Shown here one piece after another: positions 37,401 through 52,400 of a stretch of 64,000 nucleotides of DNA (the first letter of the stretch is position 1; every line of letters begins with the position of its first letter). The position numbers and the translations under genes are program-made. The notes below the pieces were generated by a model. It saw nothing but the letters and a program-made list of their open reading frames with translations, did not search any database and had not been told where the DNA came from. Source of the stretch: Gibbula magus (Eukaryota > Mollusca > Gastropoda > Trochida > Trochidae); contig OW388291.1 in assembly GCA_936450465.1 (NCBI GenBank), forward strand, positions 84,675,099-84,739,098, read 5' to 3'.

Positions 37401-40400
37401 TGCTGTCAAACTTTAGGCCAAAATGATGTCATACATGTATGTGATGTCATTAAATCATGTGATTCAAAAGTGTCGCTTTTCATTGGAATACCAGGGAACA
37501 ACACTTCATACGTCAAACTCAAAAAGTTTGATGGAAATGTTAAGAATAGAGACTGATCCTATTTCTTGCCAACAGTTTGACAACTTTGAGACTGGCATTG
37601 GTGATGAGTTGCTGGACCGTTAATACGCTCAAACTTGACCTGACCAACGAGGTCACACAATGATTTCATAGCTGTAATACGTTGAATCTTGTCGACTTTA
37701 ATCGAAGCATATCCAAAATAATTCTGGAAAGAAATTACCCTAATCTAGGACGGTTACACTACCAAATATCTTTTTTAAATTGTAAGTCTATGCATTTATT
37801 CTTTGTGGATAACATCATTTTATGTTTTTTTACATATTCTCTTTTGGGTAATCAATAGATATCTAATTTCATGTTATAATATCTTGTAGTGATTCTTTGA
37901 ATAAATTCTTCAATGTCTTGAAGCAGACTGAGAGATGTTTCAGCAGTTGAGTTAATTATGCTCAGTCACTTTCTCTGTATAATTGATTGCAATGATGAGA
38001 AATGCCAGAGCCAGATTGATAGTAATTATTTGCACATTATAAATCATAATCCACAAATCATGTTGAGATCCATCACAACACATTCATCATATTGTTTTTA
38101 AAACATTTTACAACTGGTATTTAGGGACTCTAATTATGATTGCGCTCATGTCGTCAGTGTAATGAATTTCATTACCAGAATCACTGAATTCACTGAAGAC
38201 AAAACATGTTCAGAAGAATCATAATTGCATTTCCATTGTGGCCATAATTCTGGATATTTTACTGTTATTTTAGGGGGCGGGATAGCGCAGTGGTTAGCGC
38301 GTTCGGCTTCGGATCAAGAGGTACAGGGTTCGAATCCCGCCAGGGGCATGGCAACTTTGTCTGCAGTAGAGAACTGTTCTACATGCAGTCAGGTTTGGGT
38401 GCAATGCTACACTGAATTTCAGTGCAGTACCACCCATGGTTCGCTAGTTCAAGCCGTTGCTCGCGAGTTTCACCGCAATGCATAGCCACATGGCGTTGCG
38501 GGCTTTCTCCCTGCCATAATACTAGCAGCCGTGATATAAGTGAAATACTCTTGAAAGCGGTGTTAAACCCTAACTCACTCACTCACTCACTGTTATTAGC
38601 AGCTCCGACTAAGTCGGAGCTGCTATCAGTTTTTGTGCAGTTTCCATCGCCGCCGCCGCCGCGTTTTGTATTGGCTATTACTTTTTTCCTTATTAGGTGT
38701 TGAGAACTCATATACATATATACATATACGCTAAAAAAATTCCTTGTAAACACGATAACTTGAAAAATATTTGTGCTATCAGGCTCTTCTTTGGTGTATA
38801 TCAACTATGGAGAAAGGCCAAGATTTGAAAAGGTTTTCGCTAACATCCGTCAAAGGTCAAGGTCAAAGCGAGGTCACAACTTAAGCATGCTTCTGCGAAA
38901 ATGTCTTATTTCAACTATTAACACTTTGAATCATTACATGATTGTGATACACAATGAACAGTGATCACTGATTGTGTGACCTTGAATTTTAAAGGTCAAG
39001 GTCACGAGATAGGGTCATGGTCACCAATTCTGAAATCACTAAATAACTTCTTTCCAAGGAGGTATCAACACCTCATATACATAACTTCTTACTTATGCCC
39101 CATGGGAATTCTTTTGACATGTTCATATTCAAGGTCAAAGGTCAAGGTCACAAGTTCTGAAATTGCTAAAACAATCCTTGTAAACACGATAACTTGAAAA
39201 ATATTTGTGCTATCAGGCTCTTCTTTGGTGTATATCAACTATAGAGAAAGGCCAAGATTTGAAAAGGTTTTCGCTAACATCTGTCAAAGGTCAAGGTCAT
39301 AGCGAGGTCACAACTTAAGCATGCTTTTGCGAAAATGTCTTATTTCAACTATTAAAGAAAGGTACATCCATTGTGTTGTTGGGGGTCAAATATTCCAAAC
39401 GTTATAAATGGTGTTATTTTATCGAGAAGTACTGACTGTTACCGAAAACTACCATTTTGATCATAGTAGACTTAGCATTTTGATGATCTGAAGGTAAAAG
39501 TAGTGATTTCTGATCGAAAACCGGACAATGCACAGCGTATAGCGCGTGCCAATGAGTCAAACGTAATTTTGGAATCTTATTTATAACAGATAAAAAAATG
39601 AATTTGAGTTGATAATGTTTAAAAGGTCCCATAACTACTGTGCATGTAAATGGGACGTGCAGTTTCGGTTTCTGCACATGCATAATTATGTTACTCAATT
39701 TTAATTGGAAACTAGTTATTATGAGATATATTTGGCGATTGGGGAAAAATATGAAAGCTGAGTGAATTTATTTGTGTTGTAGACAACACATGTCGTGAGT
39801 TGGAACGTATAAAAGCCAAATAAAATTTTATGAAACACAATGGATGTACCTTTAACACTTTGAATCATTACATGATTGTGATACACAATGAACAGTGATC
39901 ACTGATTATGTGACCTTGAATTTTAAAGGTCAAGGTCACGAGATAGGGTCATGGTCACCAGTTCTGAAATCACTAAATAACTTCTTTCCAAGGAGGTATC
40001 AACACCTCATATACATAACTTCTTACTTATGCCCCTGGGGAATTCTTTTGACATGTTCATATTCAAGGTCAAAGGTCAAGGTCACAAGTTCTGAAATTGC
40101 TAAAACAATCCTTGTAAACACGATAACTTGAAAAATATTTGTGCTATCAGGCTCTTATTTGGTATATATCAACTATGGAGAAAGGCCAAGATTTGAAAAG
40201 GTTTTCGCTAACATCCGTCAAAGGTCAAGGTCATAGCAAGGTCACAACTTAAGCAGGCTTTTGCGAAAATGTCTTATTTCAACTATTAACACTTTGAATC
40301 ATTACATGATTGTGATACACAATGAAAAGTGATCACTGATTGTGTGACCTTGAATTTTAATGGTCAAGGTCACGAGATATGGTCATGCTGACTAACTGAC

Positions 40401-43400
40401 TGACTGACTGGTCACTAAGTAACTTTTTCCATGAAGATATTAACACCTCAGCTAAATTTCTGTCTTATACACCTGGTGAATGATTTTGACATGTTCACAT
40501 TCAAGGTCAAAGGTCAAGGTCATGAGTTCTGAAATCAATACAATAATACTTGTAAACATGATAACTTCAAACTTTTTTGGTGCTATTAGGGTTTTATTTG
40601 GTATATATGAACTATGGAGAAAGACCAAGATTTGGAAACTTTTTCGCTAAAATCTGTCAAAGGTCAAGGTCACAATGAGGTCGAAACTTAAGCATGCTTT
40701 TGTTAATATGTCATATTTTAACTATGAACACTTTGAGTCATTGTATGATTATTATACGCGATGAAAAGTGATCATTGATGGTGTGACCTTGAAGGTCAAA
40801 GGTCAAGGTCATGATATATTGGTTAAGGCCACGTTAATCCTTTGATCAAATTTTGAAAGAAGAAATAGGTTTTAAGAACAAACTTGTGAAAAGTGACCCC
40901 AGTGATGATTAGTAATAACTCGAATAATGAACAAACTTTTGTTAAAAAGAATTCCCATTTTATTGATGCTGACGAGAAGGCGGAACAGGGAAAGGCGAGA
41001 CCCTAAGTTTCGGAGCTGCTCTGCTTTTGCGGTGTCCCGCAAACGCTAATCTCGTTTTATCTGTTTCATTTAAAGGAATGCTACAGCAGTTTTCCCTTTA
41101 AAGTAATAACTCCTTCAACATGCTGACAGCCTGTCTACTAAGTGTGGTTCAGAATTAATAGATGATGGTCGTACAGATGGCTATCTTGCAGTAAATGTCT
41201 CCAAATCCTGTAATTATAATTGGCCCTATTAGAGGGCGCTGTTTCTTTTAGTGAGCTCTGGTCGAGGCGAATTCTTCGCTTCCAGTCTACTAAATGAGGC
41301 GGTTGAGTCGCAGAGTGCCCTAACTAGCCATCACAGAGCTGAATTATTGTAGCGAAGAAATCAATATTGAAATAGAGGGACCACCAGGGCAGGAAAGTCC
41401 TTCACACACGGCCAAATTACGGGAACAGTTTCAACACGTTAAAGAAATGACCAGTTACTATGTCAGACTCATTTGGTGGTGTTAGAGTTTATTGGATCTC
41501 TCCATTAGATGTGAAGCTTGTTTCCAGTGCAGACGGATCTTTCTTGTCAAACACTTGACAGTGGCGGGCAATACTTCACTAACGGAACTCTTTTCATTCG
41601 GAGGTACAAATTAACCTAAATTTGTATTCAGATTTTGAAATTTGATCAGCCAGAGCCTCTTGTAACTTTTTATTCAGAATGAACTCAATTTCACTTGGTT
41701 ACTTCACTTGGTTACGTGTTGTGTTGTTGTGTTGTGTTGTGTTGTGATATGTTTCGAGAATAAGGTCATGTTCAACTATTAGGTTGGTCTTGGTGCAATA
41801 CCTCAATCCTTCAATATAGTAACACCAATGATTCACTAGATCCAGCCGAAGCTTGCAGGTTTCAACTCCTTTCCCCAGTGGTATTCTAGGACTTCCTCCT
41901 TGCAAAATATTCGCTGCCGGGATAATAGTGATGTTATCTTGAGAGCTGTGTTCCCCAAAACCACTCACCTCGCCTTCACATTGCAGTTGTGTTTGAAAAT
42001 TGAAGACCTGAGGCTAAACTGTGTCCTACATTGATAGTGGAGATGAAATTTGATGGTGTGAAACTGTGAGATGTAAGCCAATTAAACTCCAACAATAAAC
42101 TCACCAGTAACCTCAAGATATTTAAAGAGGAGCAGGTTCGATGTAACAGATACTTTATTTTCCTTACGACCTTTGGCTAAATGAAATCATTATCTGATGT
42201 TGGCGCTTATTTCAGGACCAAATTTGGTTTGTTTCTTGTCCTCTGAGGTTCTTCTTGAAACAAGTTAAGTGGAGCACCGACACCGACTTGTGTTGTTCCG
42301 TGATGGAGGCAGATCATTCTCACGAGAGTAGTCCTCCTCTCCTTGATTTTGTTAACTTTGCAATAACGTTCTATTTGCCGCTGTAACGTTAAGGATTGTT
42401 TTCTTTATTGTGATTGGAATTTCTTGGCTTGTATTTCTAAAGTATGTTATTGTACCTTAGATCTTTGTCTCCAAAGTACAGTTTTTCATCACTTGTTCTT
42501 TTCCATTCACTTGGTTTCAATAATAAAGTTTCTCTTGCTGTATTTTTTCACTTCATTTTCAGGATCCTCTACTGTTCCTGATAATGTGACATTTAAAGTT
42601 ATTCTGTAAAGGTTCTATCCCTATCCCTGGTTTACAATATTCATAGCTGTAACATCAATAATTGTCTTGTTTATAATTTATGGATTATTCTAAACATTGT
42701 ATTTGTCCTTGTCGGTTTACAGATTTGCCCTTCTTTCAACAAATTTGATAAGGGTGTTGTTTTTGATAAAAGTTAATTTTGATTGTATTTATGAATGAAG
42801 AGAACATTTTGAAAATTAAATCCAAGTTTTGGAATGTTTAAAGGTGCATGTTACTTTTCTGTGTTAACATTTGAAGTATTCTCAATTTGATGACGCCCAC
42901 AATTAGTGAGGGAGATGAATATTTAATATATTGTTGTGCCAGCATGTTGAAAACTTTTCTTGCCTCTTGAGTTTTGAAGTTTCAGTCTGTGTGAATTCGA
43001 CACTCACTCAGACTCTGAAAGTAAGTTTGATACCTCTCTGGTGTCTCCAAGAGAACGTTTTCTTGTGTAAGACAGAATAACTACTAAGGTTTGAAAGTTG
43101 ACTTTGTTCCAACAACATTCCATCATATTATGTCTAATTTTCATGTTTGGATATAATAACAGTGAATGAGTAATAAATTACAAGATAGGAATCTAGTGTG
43201 TATATGGAATAATTCCGGGTGTACAACTTTCCATGGCATATCACTACGTCCGAGCTGGTAAATATCATATCTCCTCAGAATCAAGCTTAGCACTTCTAGG
43301 TCAACTAAAAAATTTGACATCCATTATCTTTCAACAGCTCAGAGATGTAATATGAGAACAAATTCAATCAAGACCAAACTGTGATATATAAATCAATGGT

Positions 43401-46400
43401 CAATAGTATTCCATGTTGGACACTCCCTCGTGATAGACTGCCAGGGTTGTGCGATGAATTGGTCGAGAATCAAAGGTCAAGGTTATTGAGACCGATGAAG
43501 TGTTGATTTTTTTCGCTACTGAATGAGCCCCCAATGATTAGATTTGGCCACGAGAGGAATCAGGGAAACGTGCACTATTTGACGGCGGGGCTGAACTTAT
43601 TACGATAATGGCTCCCTCTGGAATACCATGTAGCAGACTCCATATTATTGCATTCCATATGGTCAATTATTTATATTTTCCCACGATTTGAATCAGTATG
43701 TAAGTAATAAGTATGAGGAGGATTTCACACGAAGAGCGGTTTATTTAAGTCTTCTGGGTCATGAATAGAAACATTATAGCATTGGAGAGACATATGTATA
43801 TATGGTTGATTGCTCCCACTGATCTTTAGCAGAAATATTGTAGGAAGTGTTACTGGGTCTACATTTGTATAAATCTCTCTTTTTTATCGCCTGGTGCTTG
43901 TTGAATGCAAAGCAGAATATAGAATTCTGCAGCTCACGAATGTCCAAATGGACGTACGTACAAAATTGAATAACTCAAGTACTATTCTCTGTAGTTTGCA
44001 TATAGGTTCGCCACAGTGGGGGAAATGTGAGAGGTTTGTGACCTTGACACCAATGATTTTCCTAGAGAAGACTTGAAAGAAAGGACTTGACATTATTCAC
44101 ACAGTCTAACTTTGAATCTTTCACCATGTGACCTTGTATGTTAAAAATGTCAGCAAGATATGTCAAGAACCATTCGCTTAATTGATTTTGGTGACCTTGA
44201 AATTATTTTGTAATTTTAAAGTATATTAATTTGGGATGGGGCATCATGTCACCTGTCAATTGCTTGTTGTCCCCCGCCGCAACGCGGAACGGGGGACTTT
44301 GTATTTATATATCTCATGAAGCGTTTTATCCAAAGTCTTCAAATTTAGTGGTAGCCTACATTGTGGAAAGACACAGACACCAGTCGATTTTGGTGATCTT
44401 GACCTTATTTTCAAGGTCACCACGACACTTTGACCAATTTTCAAATTCACGACCACTGTTCAAACTCTTGTTAACGTGATATATCATGACTGAATGGACC
44501 CAAAGTCTTCAAAATTGGTGCCAGGCTACACTGGGGGATGACGCAGACGCCAGTTGATTTTGGTGACCTTGACCATATTTTCAAGGTCACCACAACACTT
44601 TCACCACTTTTCAAACTCTTGTTAACCCGATATATCATGACTGAATGAACCTAAAGTCTTCAAAATTGGTGCCAGGCTACATTGGTGGATGACGCAGACA
44701 CCAGACCATTTTGGTGACCTTGGCCATATTTACAAGGTCACCATGACACTTCGATCACTTTATTGTCTCTTGTTAACGTGATATCTCATGACCGGTTAGA
44801 CATAAGGTCTTAATATTTGCTGACAGCCTATATTGGCGGTCTACGCAAACACCAGTCGATTTTGATGACCTTTACCTTATTTTCAAGGTCACCACAATGC
44901 TTTGACCACTTTTCGAACTCTTGTTAACGCAATATCTCATGAACCCAAGCACCCAAAGTTGTCAAAGTTAGTGTCAGTCTACATTGAGGGATGACGCAGA
45001 CACCAGTCGATTTTGGTGACGTTGACCTTATATTCAAGGTGACTATGACACTTGACCAAATGATGTGTCTTACTAAACTCAATGTTAACGGCGGGGGACA
45101 TTGCCATGTTAGTGGCAAACACTTGTTGTATGTTTGTTTTATACTTTTATACTATGGGGATGATATATTCTATTAAAGAATTTGACCTGGACAAGAAATG
45201 TTTAACAATCTTTCATGAATCTTCGCTATTACATTTGTTTTGAATTCTTTGTTATATAACTCTGCTTAGGGATTTAGAAATGTGTGTTCATTTACATGCC
45301 TGGGTCTGTTGAGCTTTGTAAAAATACCTTGTTTTAAGTGTAGCATTTCTGGGCCTCCAGCAGTATCCATGTTAATTCTCTCCACTGATCATTGACCGAT
45401 ACTTGACTCAATGTTACCAAATGGTGATGATGTTCTTGTAGAACTGAGTTCTGTGTTCTTGTGTTCTGGAGAAGTTATCAATACAACCTTTCATTGAGCA
45501 TCCTTATATCCTTTAGTTTTCAAAACCTACCATTTGTTATATACTTTTGGTGAAAAAAAGGTGAAATGTGTGAACGTGACCTCAGATGCCACAGTAGGGT
45601 ATAACACAGATGGTTCAAGAAGTCTGTGGCTCCAATGTCCCGAGGGGCTTGGTAACTATTTCTAATGTTAGAACTGATTTGGGTGCTGGGAAGTTTGGGT
45701 GAAATGCTTCATTGAAATTCCTAGTTCCAGCCAAAGCTCACAGGTTTTACTGCTATGCACAACCACCCTGGTACAGCAGACTTTCTCCTTGACATAATAC
45801 TATGCACCAAGATTTAAGTGGAACATTCTTGAAGTGGTGTTTCTCCTTCATGATAATGTTAAAACTCGATAATGTTAAAGCTGCTAATGTAGCAATATTT
45901 TTGAAAATAGTTTTTTTGGCCATGGCCAATCCCGAATTGTTCCTTTGTTGTTTGGTTGTGGTTCCTGTAAAGTGACTACACAGAATGGTTTCACATTTAT
46001 TAATACCTGAAAGTTTTTGTTGTCATTTTTCCCTTACTCAAAGTATGGCATATGTTAGTTCATAATAATTCAAGAAATAGGAATTAGATTCTTATCTGTA
46101 AGAATTCAATTTTGTTAAACAAAAAGTGTCTACACTCGGCCTGAAAGGTAGTGTTAATCCAAAATGTAACAGTGTACGGCTCATCTACATAAATGTAATT
46201 GTATTTATGTTCTTGTCATATCATTCCTGTCTTGTTTCATAGAATATTTGTCAGCATTCATAACCTATTTCGTTGGTATTCCGGTGTAAGACTGCTTCCA
46301 GGCAAAGAATAACAATGAATGTTGTGACAGACACCTAACATTGAAACTCAATGGAGTTGATGTCTCCAAGGAAAACTGTTGACACTTCAACAACCAGCTG

Positions 46401-49400
46401 GAAAATTACGTTTCATGAAAAGTATTGATGTCTTTCTTTGAGCTCCGCTTCTCAGGCAAATTACTCGGCCATTCTGGAACGTGCGTGTGATCTGTGAAGG
46501 ACAAGGCTGACGCTGGTCTCTCTCTTGGCAAATAGAATAAAAAGCTCTGTAAATTATGAATGCCGGCCTGTGTTAACTAAGTAACCCTCCAGAGCCTGTT
46601 TAGGAATAACTGCGCTCCTCGTTGCGCCAACTTTCAGAAGCTTTAGCTACTTTGTCATTAGCTTTGCTGTGCCCTGGACATCTTGATGTACTGTTTCATT
46701 AGTTTATGCTTGTCGTTTTTTTAATTCTCTTTGGGGTCTGAGTGTGGGTTTGACTTTGGATAGAAAGATCGAGGATTCGAATCCAACCATTGGCTTGGCA
46801 ACTTTTTTTGCTGTAAGGAAATTTACAGAAAGGTTTGGATACGATCCAACATTGTAAGATAGTGCAGTGCCTGGTTTTGTAGTTGCCCCTGACACATACT
46901 GTTGTCAATACACATAGCTACAGTGCTTTTATCCCATTAATTATGTCCCCCGAATTTTTTTTCGGGAGACATAATGTTTTCGCCTCCGTCCGTCATTCCG
47001 TCATTCCGTTATTCCGAAATGCTTTCTTTTCCGGGCCATATCTCAAAAACCGTTCAATATTTTTTCACGAAACTTGGTATGTGGTTAGACCTAGTGGTGG
47101 AGTGGTGCCTTTTACTATTTTGGTTATTCTGAATTTTTTTTTTTTTCTGGTTTCCATGGAAACAATTTGAACTTAGTGCAAATATGAGGTAGGGACCTTT
47201 TCCGGCCTCTATTTCAAAATCTATCTAGTATTTCTTTATGAAACTTGGTATGTGGTTAGACCCAGTGGTGGAGTGGTGCCTTTTGCTATTTTGGTTATTC
47301 TGAATTTTTTTATTTTTTCTGGTTTCCATGGAAACAATTTGAACTTAGTGCATATTGAGGGTAGGGACCTTTTCCGGCCTCTATTTCAAAATCTATCTAG
47401 TATTTCTTTACGAAACTTGGTATGTGGTTAGACCTAGTGGTGGAGTGGTGCCTTTTGCTATTTTGGTTATTCTGAATTTTTTATTTTTTATGGTTTCCAT
47501 GGAAACAATTTGAACTTGTGCATATTGAGGGTAGGGACCTTTTCCGGCCTCTATCTCCAAAACCGTTCAATATTTTTTCACCAAACTTGGTATTTGCTTA
47601 GACCTAATGATAGTGTGGTGCCTTTTGCTACTTTGGCTATTCTGATTTTTTATTTTTACTGGTTTCCATGGCAACAATTTCAACTTAGTGCATATTGGGG
47701 GTAGGGACGTTTTCCGGCCTCTATTTCAAAATCGATCAAGTATTTCTTTACGAAACTTGGTATGTGGTTAGACCTAGTGGTGGAGTGGTGCCTTTTGCTA
47801 TTTTGGTTATTCTGAAAAAAAAATTCTTCTGGTTTCCATGGAAACAATTTGAACTAAGTGCATATTGAGGGTAGGGACCTTTTCCGGCCTCTATCTCCAA
47901 AACCGTTCAATATTTTTTCACCAAACTTTGTATTTGCTTAGACCTAGTGATAGAGTGGTGCCTTTTGCTACTTTGGCTATTCTGAATTTTTTATTTCTCG
48001 TTATTAATTCGGTATTGAACTTAGTGCTTAGCATAAGTGAAAAATAAGGGTAATATGACTAGGTTGGATTGAAAGTTGGAGCGGGGGACATCATAGTGCA
48101 TCACATGCACATATTTCTAGTTATTATAGCCTTTGCCATATCTATGAATGAAAATTGTGTAAACCAACACATTTCTGAACCTGACCTCACACATGGTCTT
48201 GTTCACAGCGGTGTCAGGGCTGCCTACTTGTACACTTTTGGAGTATTGTGTGCATATGACAGTCCAAAAATATGATTGTACACCAATCTTCCAAATTGTA
48301 CACCTCTACTGTAAAAATAAGAATTGTTCGTTTCATAAATTTTTGTATGGAGTAATGGAGTACTGAACTGTTAACAGAGTTAAATCATAACTAAGTTCCA
48401 GAGTTAACCCCAGTGAATAAAAACAGACAAAGAGTGTTGTTGTCAAACCAGACCATGATATTTTAAAACTAATAGTATGATATTTGCACACCTAAACATG
48501 ACAAAATACTCCAAAATTGCAATATGTCTACACATAACACAAAAGGAGGGTCGGCAGTTCTACTGAGTTGACAACCATCAGATAAGTTGAGCAGCAGTGG
48601 ACATGGTTTGCTGAATGGGTGACCCATTTCTTGCTCGATAATAAATTTATCTGCACTTTATTTAGGTCGAGCCTGTGCTCACCCAGCAGTACATTGGGTA
48701 CCTGGGGAAGGTTGTGTGGAGGTGACCTGTAAGGTACCTGGGGAAGGTTGTGTGGAGGTGACCTGTAAGGTACCTGGGGAAGGTTGTGTGGAGGTGACCT
48801 GTAAGGTACCTGGGGAAGGTTGTGTGGAGGTGACCTGTAAGGTACCTGGGGAAGGTTGTGTGGAGGTGACCTGTAAGGTACCTGGGGAAGGTTGTGTGGA
48901 GGTGACCTGTAAGGTACCTGGGGAAGGTTGTGTGGAGGTGACCTGTAAGGTACCTGGGGAAGGTTGTGTGGAGGTGACCTGTAAGGTACCTGGGGAAGGT
49001 TGTGTGGAGGTGACCTGTAAGGTACCTGGGGAAGGTTGTGTGGAGGTGACCTGTAAGGTACCTGGGGAAGGTTGTGTGGAGGTGACCTGTAAGGTACCTG
49101 GGGAAGGTTGTGTGGAGGTGACCTGTAAGGTACCTGGGGAAGGTTGTGTGGAGGTGACCTGTAAGGTACCTGGGGAAGGTTGTGTGGAGGTGACCTGTAA
49201 GGTACCTGGGGAAGGTTGTGTGGAGGTGACCTGTAAGGTACCTGGGGAAGGTTGTGTGGAGGTGACCTGTAAGGTACCTGGGGAAGGTTGTGTGGAGGTG
49301 ACCTGTAAGGTACCTGGGGAAGGTTGTGTGGAGGTGACCTGTAAGGTACCTGGGGAAGGTTGTGTGGAGGTGACCTGTAAGCACCATATGTGCCAAGTCC

Positions 49401-52400
49401 TGCAGACAGAAGGTTAAAACTTTCATTAATCTTAAAGTTATGGCAATATTTTCTACACAACCACTGCAACTCCATACCTGCTGATGAAGTAATATTCTGT
49501 TCGTCTACGCTTGGTAACACCTGGATTATTCTCTTAGTAAACGAGTTATGATTCTTGAAAGCCATTTAGAAATGGTTTGGCATAAATCAATTTGTTTTGA
49601 AAAGATTTTTGGTCCCAAATGGTTTGTTCAATACAGAATTGTTCTCTAATGAACTGCAGAGACCCAGAGCCGTTAAGAATTTATCCAATGCAATAACTAC
49701 ATCTCACCCATCTCACTAACTCATTCAGACTTTGTGATCCGAGTCACTGGAGTGACAACGGCAACTTTCAAAACGTGATTACACCCGCTACGCATCCAGA
49801 CTCTGCTCCCCTAGCAATTTGCCGTGTTTTCACATCAGTGGTTGCAGGTCTAGAGAATAGCAGGGACCCATCTAGCAGCTGTAATCACGAGATATCAAGA
49901 TATTGAGCTTGCATCCACGCAACGTCCTCACGCCACATTCTCAGGAATTTTCAACTCGTTACATTCTGTGTGTGGACGGACGTGATAGGATTTGTCTGAT
50001 TCAAATTTCCTGACCTTTTCTGCTTGTGAATTCTTCTGTGTGCGGAGGTAACTTTTTCTTCTCTTGTCTTTCAAAGATGTTAACTTTGTTTGATAATACA
50101 TTTGTCACATGCTGTTTTAAAAACGTGTTACTTCATTTTCCCTGGGTAAATATTACAAGAATCAGTCGACACTTCTGATTAAAATTTCCGGAATTTTCTG
50201 TCTTGTGCAGCTCTTTGGTAACTTCTTTAAGTGTATGCTCTCATACTGTGGAGGGGCATTTATCAATGTGGAACTCTTCAAGGATGAAGGAGTATTTATC
50301 AGTGTGGAAGTCTTCGATGAGTGAAGTTGCAGTTGTTCACATATTGGGTCACAGGGTGAAACTACATTCATCAATCCATAAATTCAGTAATGAAAATTTA
50401 AAATATTCCTTCAAAATAAGCTTGTCAATAGTTTGCACTAAAAGTATATTGTCATCAATTTAATACTTTTTTAGCATTTAGCATATATCATTTTAGCTCA
50501 AAGAAAGCTGGTTTTAGAGGTTTCTATTTTAACATTCTATTAATGCTATTTTAGAACTTTTGTGCTCTTATGAGACTTTATCCCTTGAATGAACTTGTAT
50601 GAAACTCTAATAGAAACAAAACAAGAAGGTAACACCTTTAAGATATGGTTATTATTTCTCCCTTAAAAAAGAAGGTCTATAATGATTAAATTGTGCGTTG
50701 ACATATCGTGACCAATGTGGATGATCATGATAAATTTGTTGTCTGGGTAGTGCCTAACTATGATCACCTGCCACAAGCAAGGGAGATATAGATTTGATCT
50801 CTGTACGGTTGCCCATCCGTGAATCAGGGGACAGCTTTTCTCAGAAACCGTTATTTAACCTTAATCTTTTACCTGTGCTTCAAGAGTATTCAGATTTGAA
50901 TGTCACCATTTTATGTGGTCTGAATAATAATATGGGCGGGATAGCGCAGTGGGTAGCATGTTCGACTGTACAGAATGTATTTAGGTTTGAGTGCAATGCT
51001 ACACTGAAATTTCAGCACAGCACCACACATGGTTCGCAAGTTCCAGGCGATGCTCGCAGGTTTCACAACAATGCACAGCCACCATTGCGTTGCAGGCTTT
51101 CTCCCTGTAATAATACTTGCAACCAAGATATAAGTGAAATACTCTTGAATTTGAAAGCAGCGTTAAACCTCTCCTCACCTGACCTCACCTGACCTGAATA
51201 ATAAAAAATGTTTTGCTTGAGATAGTTATGATTTCATTCAATTTCAACAATATTACAGTTTGAAAGAGTGTTCTTGTTTTTATTCAATAGTATGATTCTT
51301 ACTTATGGAAATGATATAAATTTGAAAAGTTTCTATGAATTTCCAACTTCCATTTACTCATTCGTACTTTAAATTCTGATCACACTTGAAAAACAATTTT
51401 TGTATAAAATAACCTTCTTTTTTACACCCTATGCTATTTGCGCATTCCTTGAAAACTGTGATTTTGTCTCCACTGATCATGCATATTCATAGCTATAAAC
51501 ATCGAACGATAAGTTTTTGTTCATATTCCATTTCAATCCTTTGTCTATTGCTGATTATTTGTCATTGATATAATTCAGCCTCTGAATAATGCATACACTG
51601 CACTGTACCTCAACAGCTTACAAGCTAATTTCAAATGCAAATTTGGTTTGGACAGAAAAAAGTTATTTTTCAAAACATATGGAGGTTTTTTTCATTGTAA
51701 GATTAACTTTAGTTTCGTTAATATCTTGAGTGTTTTTGCGTTTCTTGTGAAACTTTGCAAGTAACTAGAATATCAGCCTTGACACATTGCATCATTGGAG
51801 GTTACACGGAATATAATATAGTCTTTCTCCTGAGAATATTCTGCATTCTTTTCAAAACAATAGTTTATATTTTGTACTTTATCTTAATTCAATTTATATT
51901 TTATTTACTTGCAGGTGATTGGAAGAAATTTAACTTTTGGAATATTACGGATACATTGGTGATATGTAAGTAGAAAATATTTGTTATATATATGGTTGAA
52001 ACCAAATGTTTGAGATGTGCTATATGTTGTAGACAATGTGTTCCATATTTTTTTTATCAACATTTTAGAGATGTCTAGTACCATTATTTGTTTAAAAGAC
52101 GATGTTGATTGAATTTTTGTTTGTTTGAATAATATTCAAGAAATGTGTAAAAAAAAATTAAAATTGGTTTTCTAAACGATTAAGTGAAAATCTAAAATTA
52201 AGACAATATGGTTGCGTACAGGTGAAGATAAGTTGGGATAAGTTTCACTGTCAACTTTTGATGAAAATATTTGGAAAATTCAAGGGTCGAAATAATGGAA
52301 TATGGATATCCTACCTTGAAGTCTAGCTTTCATCGAACAACTCATTTTGTCACAGTCATTCTTTACTCAATCATTTTGAGAAATCATCTCCATATTAACC

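Noticed and set aside
38273..38345. tRNA gene
   Set aside because: A and B boxes are present, but the cloverleaf does not close and it continues into the SINE body. It is a SINE head.
44256..45118. Small ORFs with repeated TPKSTGVCV peptides
   Set aside because: Translations of Helentron tandem units on the minus strand.
48697..49380. CRISPR-like regular repeats
   Set aside because: No spacers between repeats, and the context is eukaryotic. The same applies to the 24- and 26-bp arrays.
48528..49565. Long ORFs of 233, 254 and 345 codons on both strands
   Set aside because: They are translations of the 36-bp minisatellite, open only because the unit is 36 bp and lacks stops. Flanks have no gene features.
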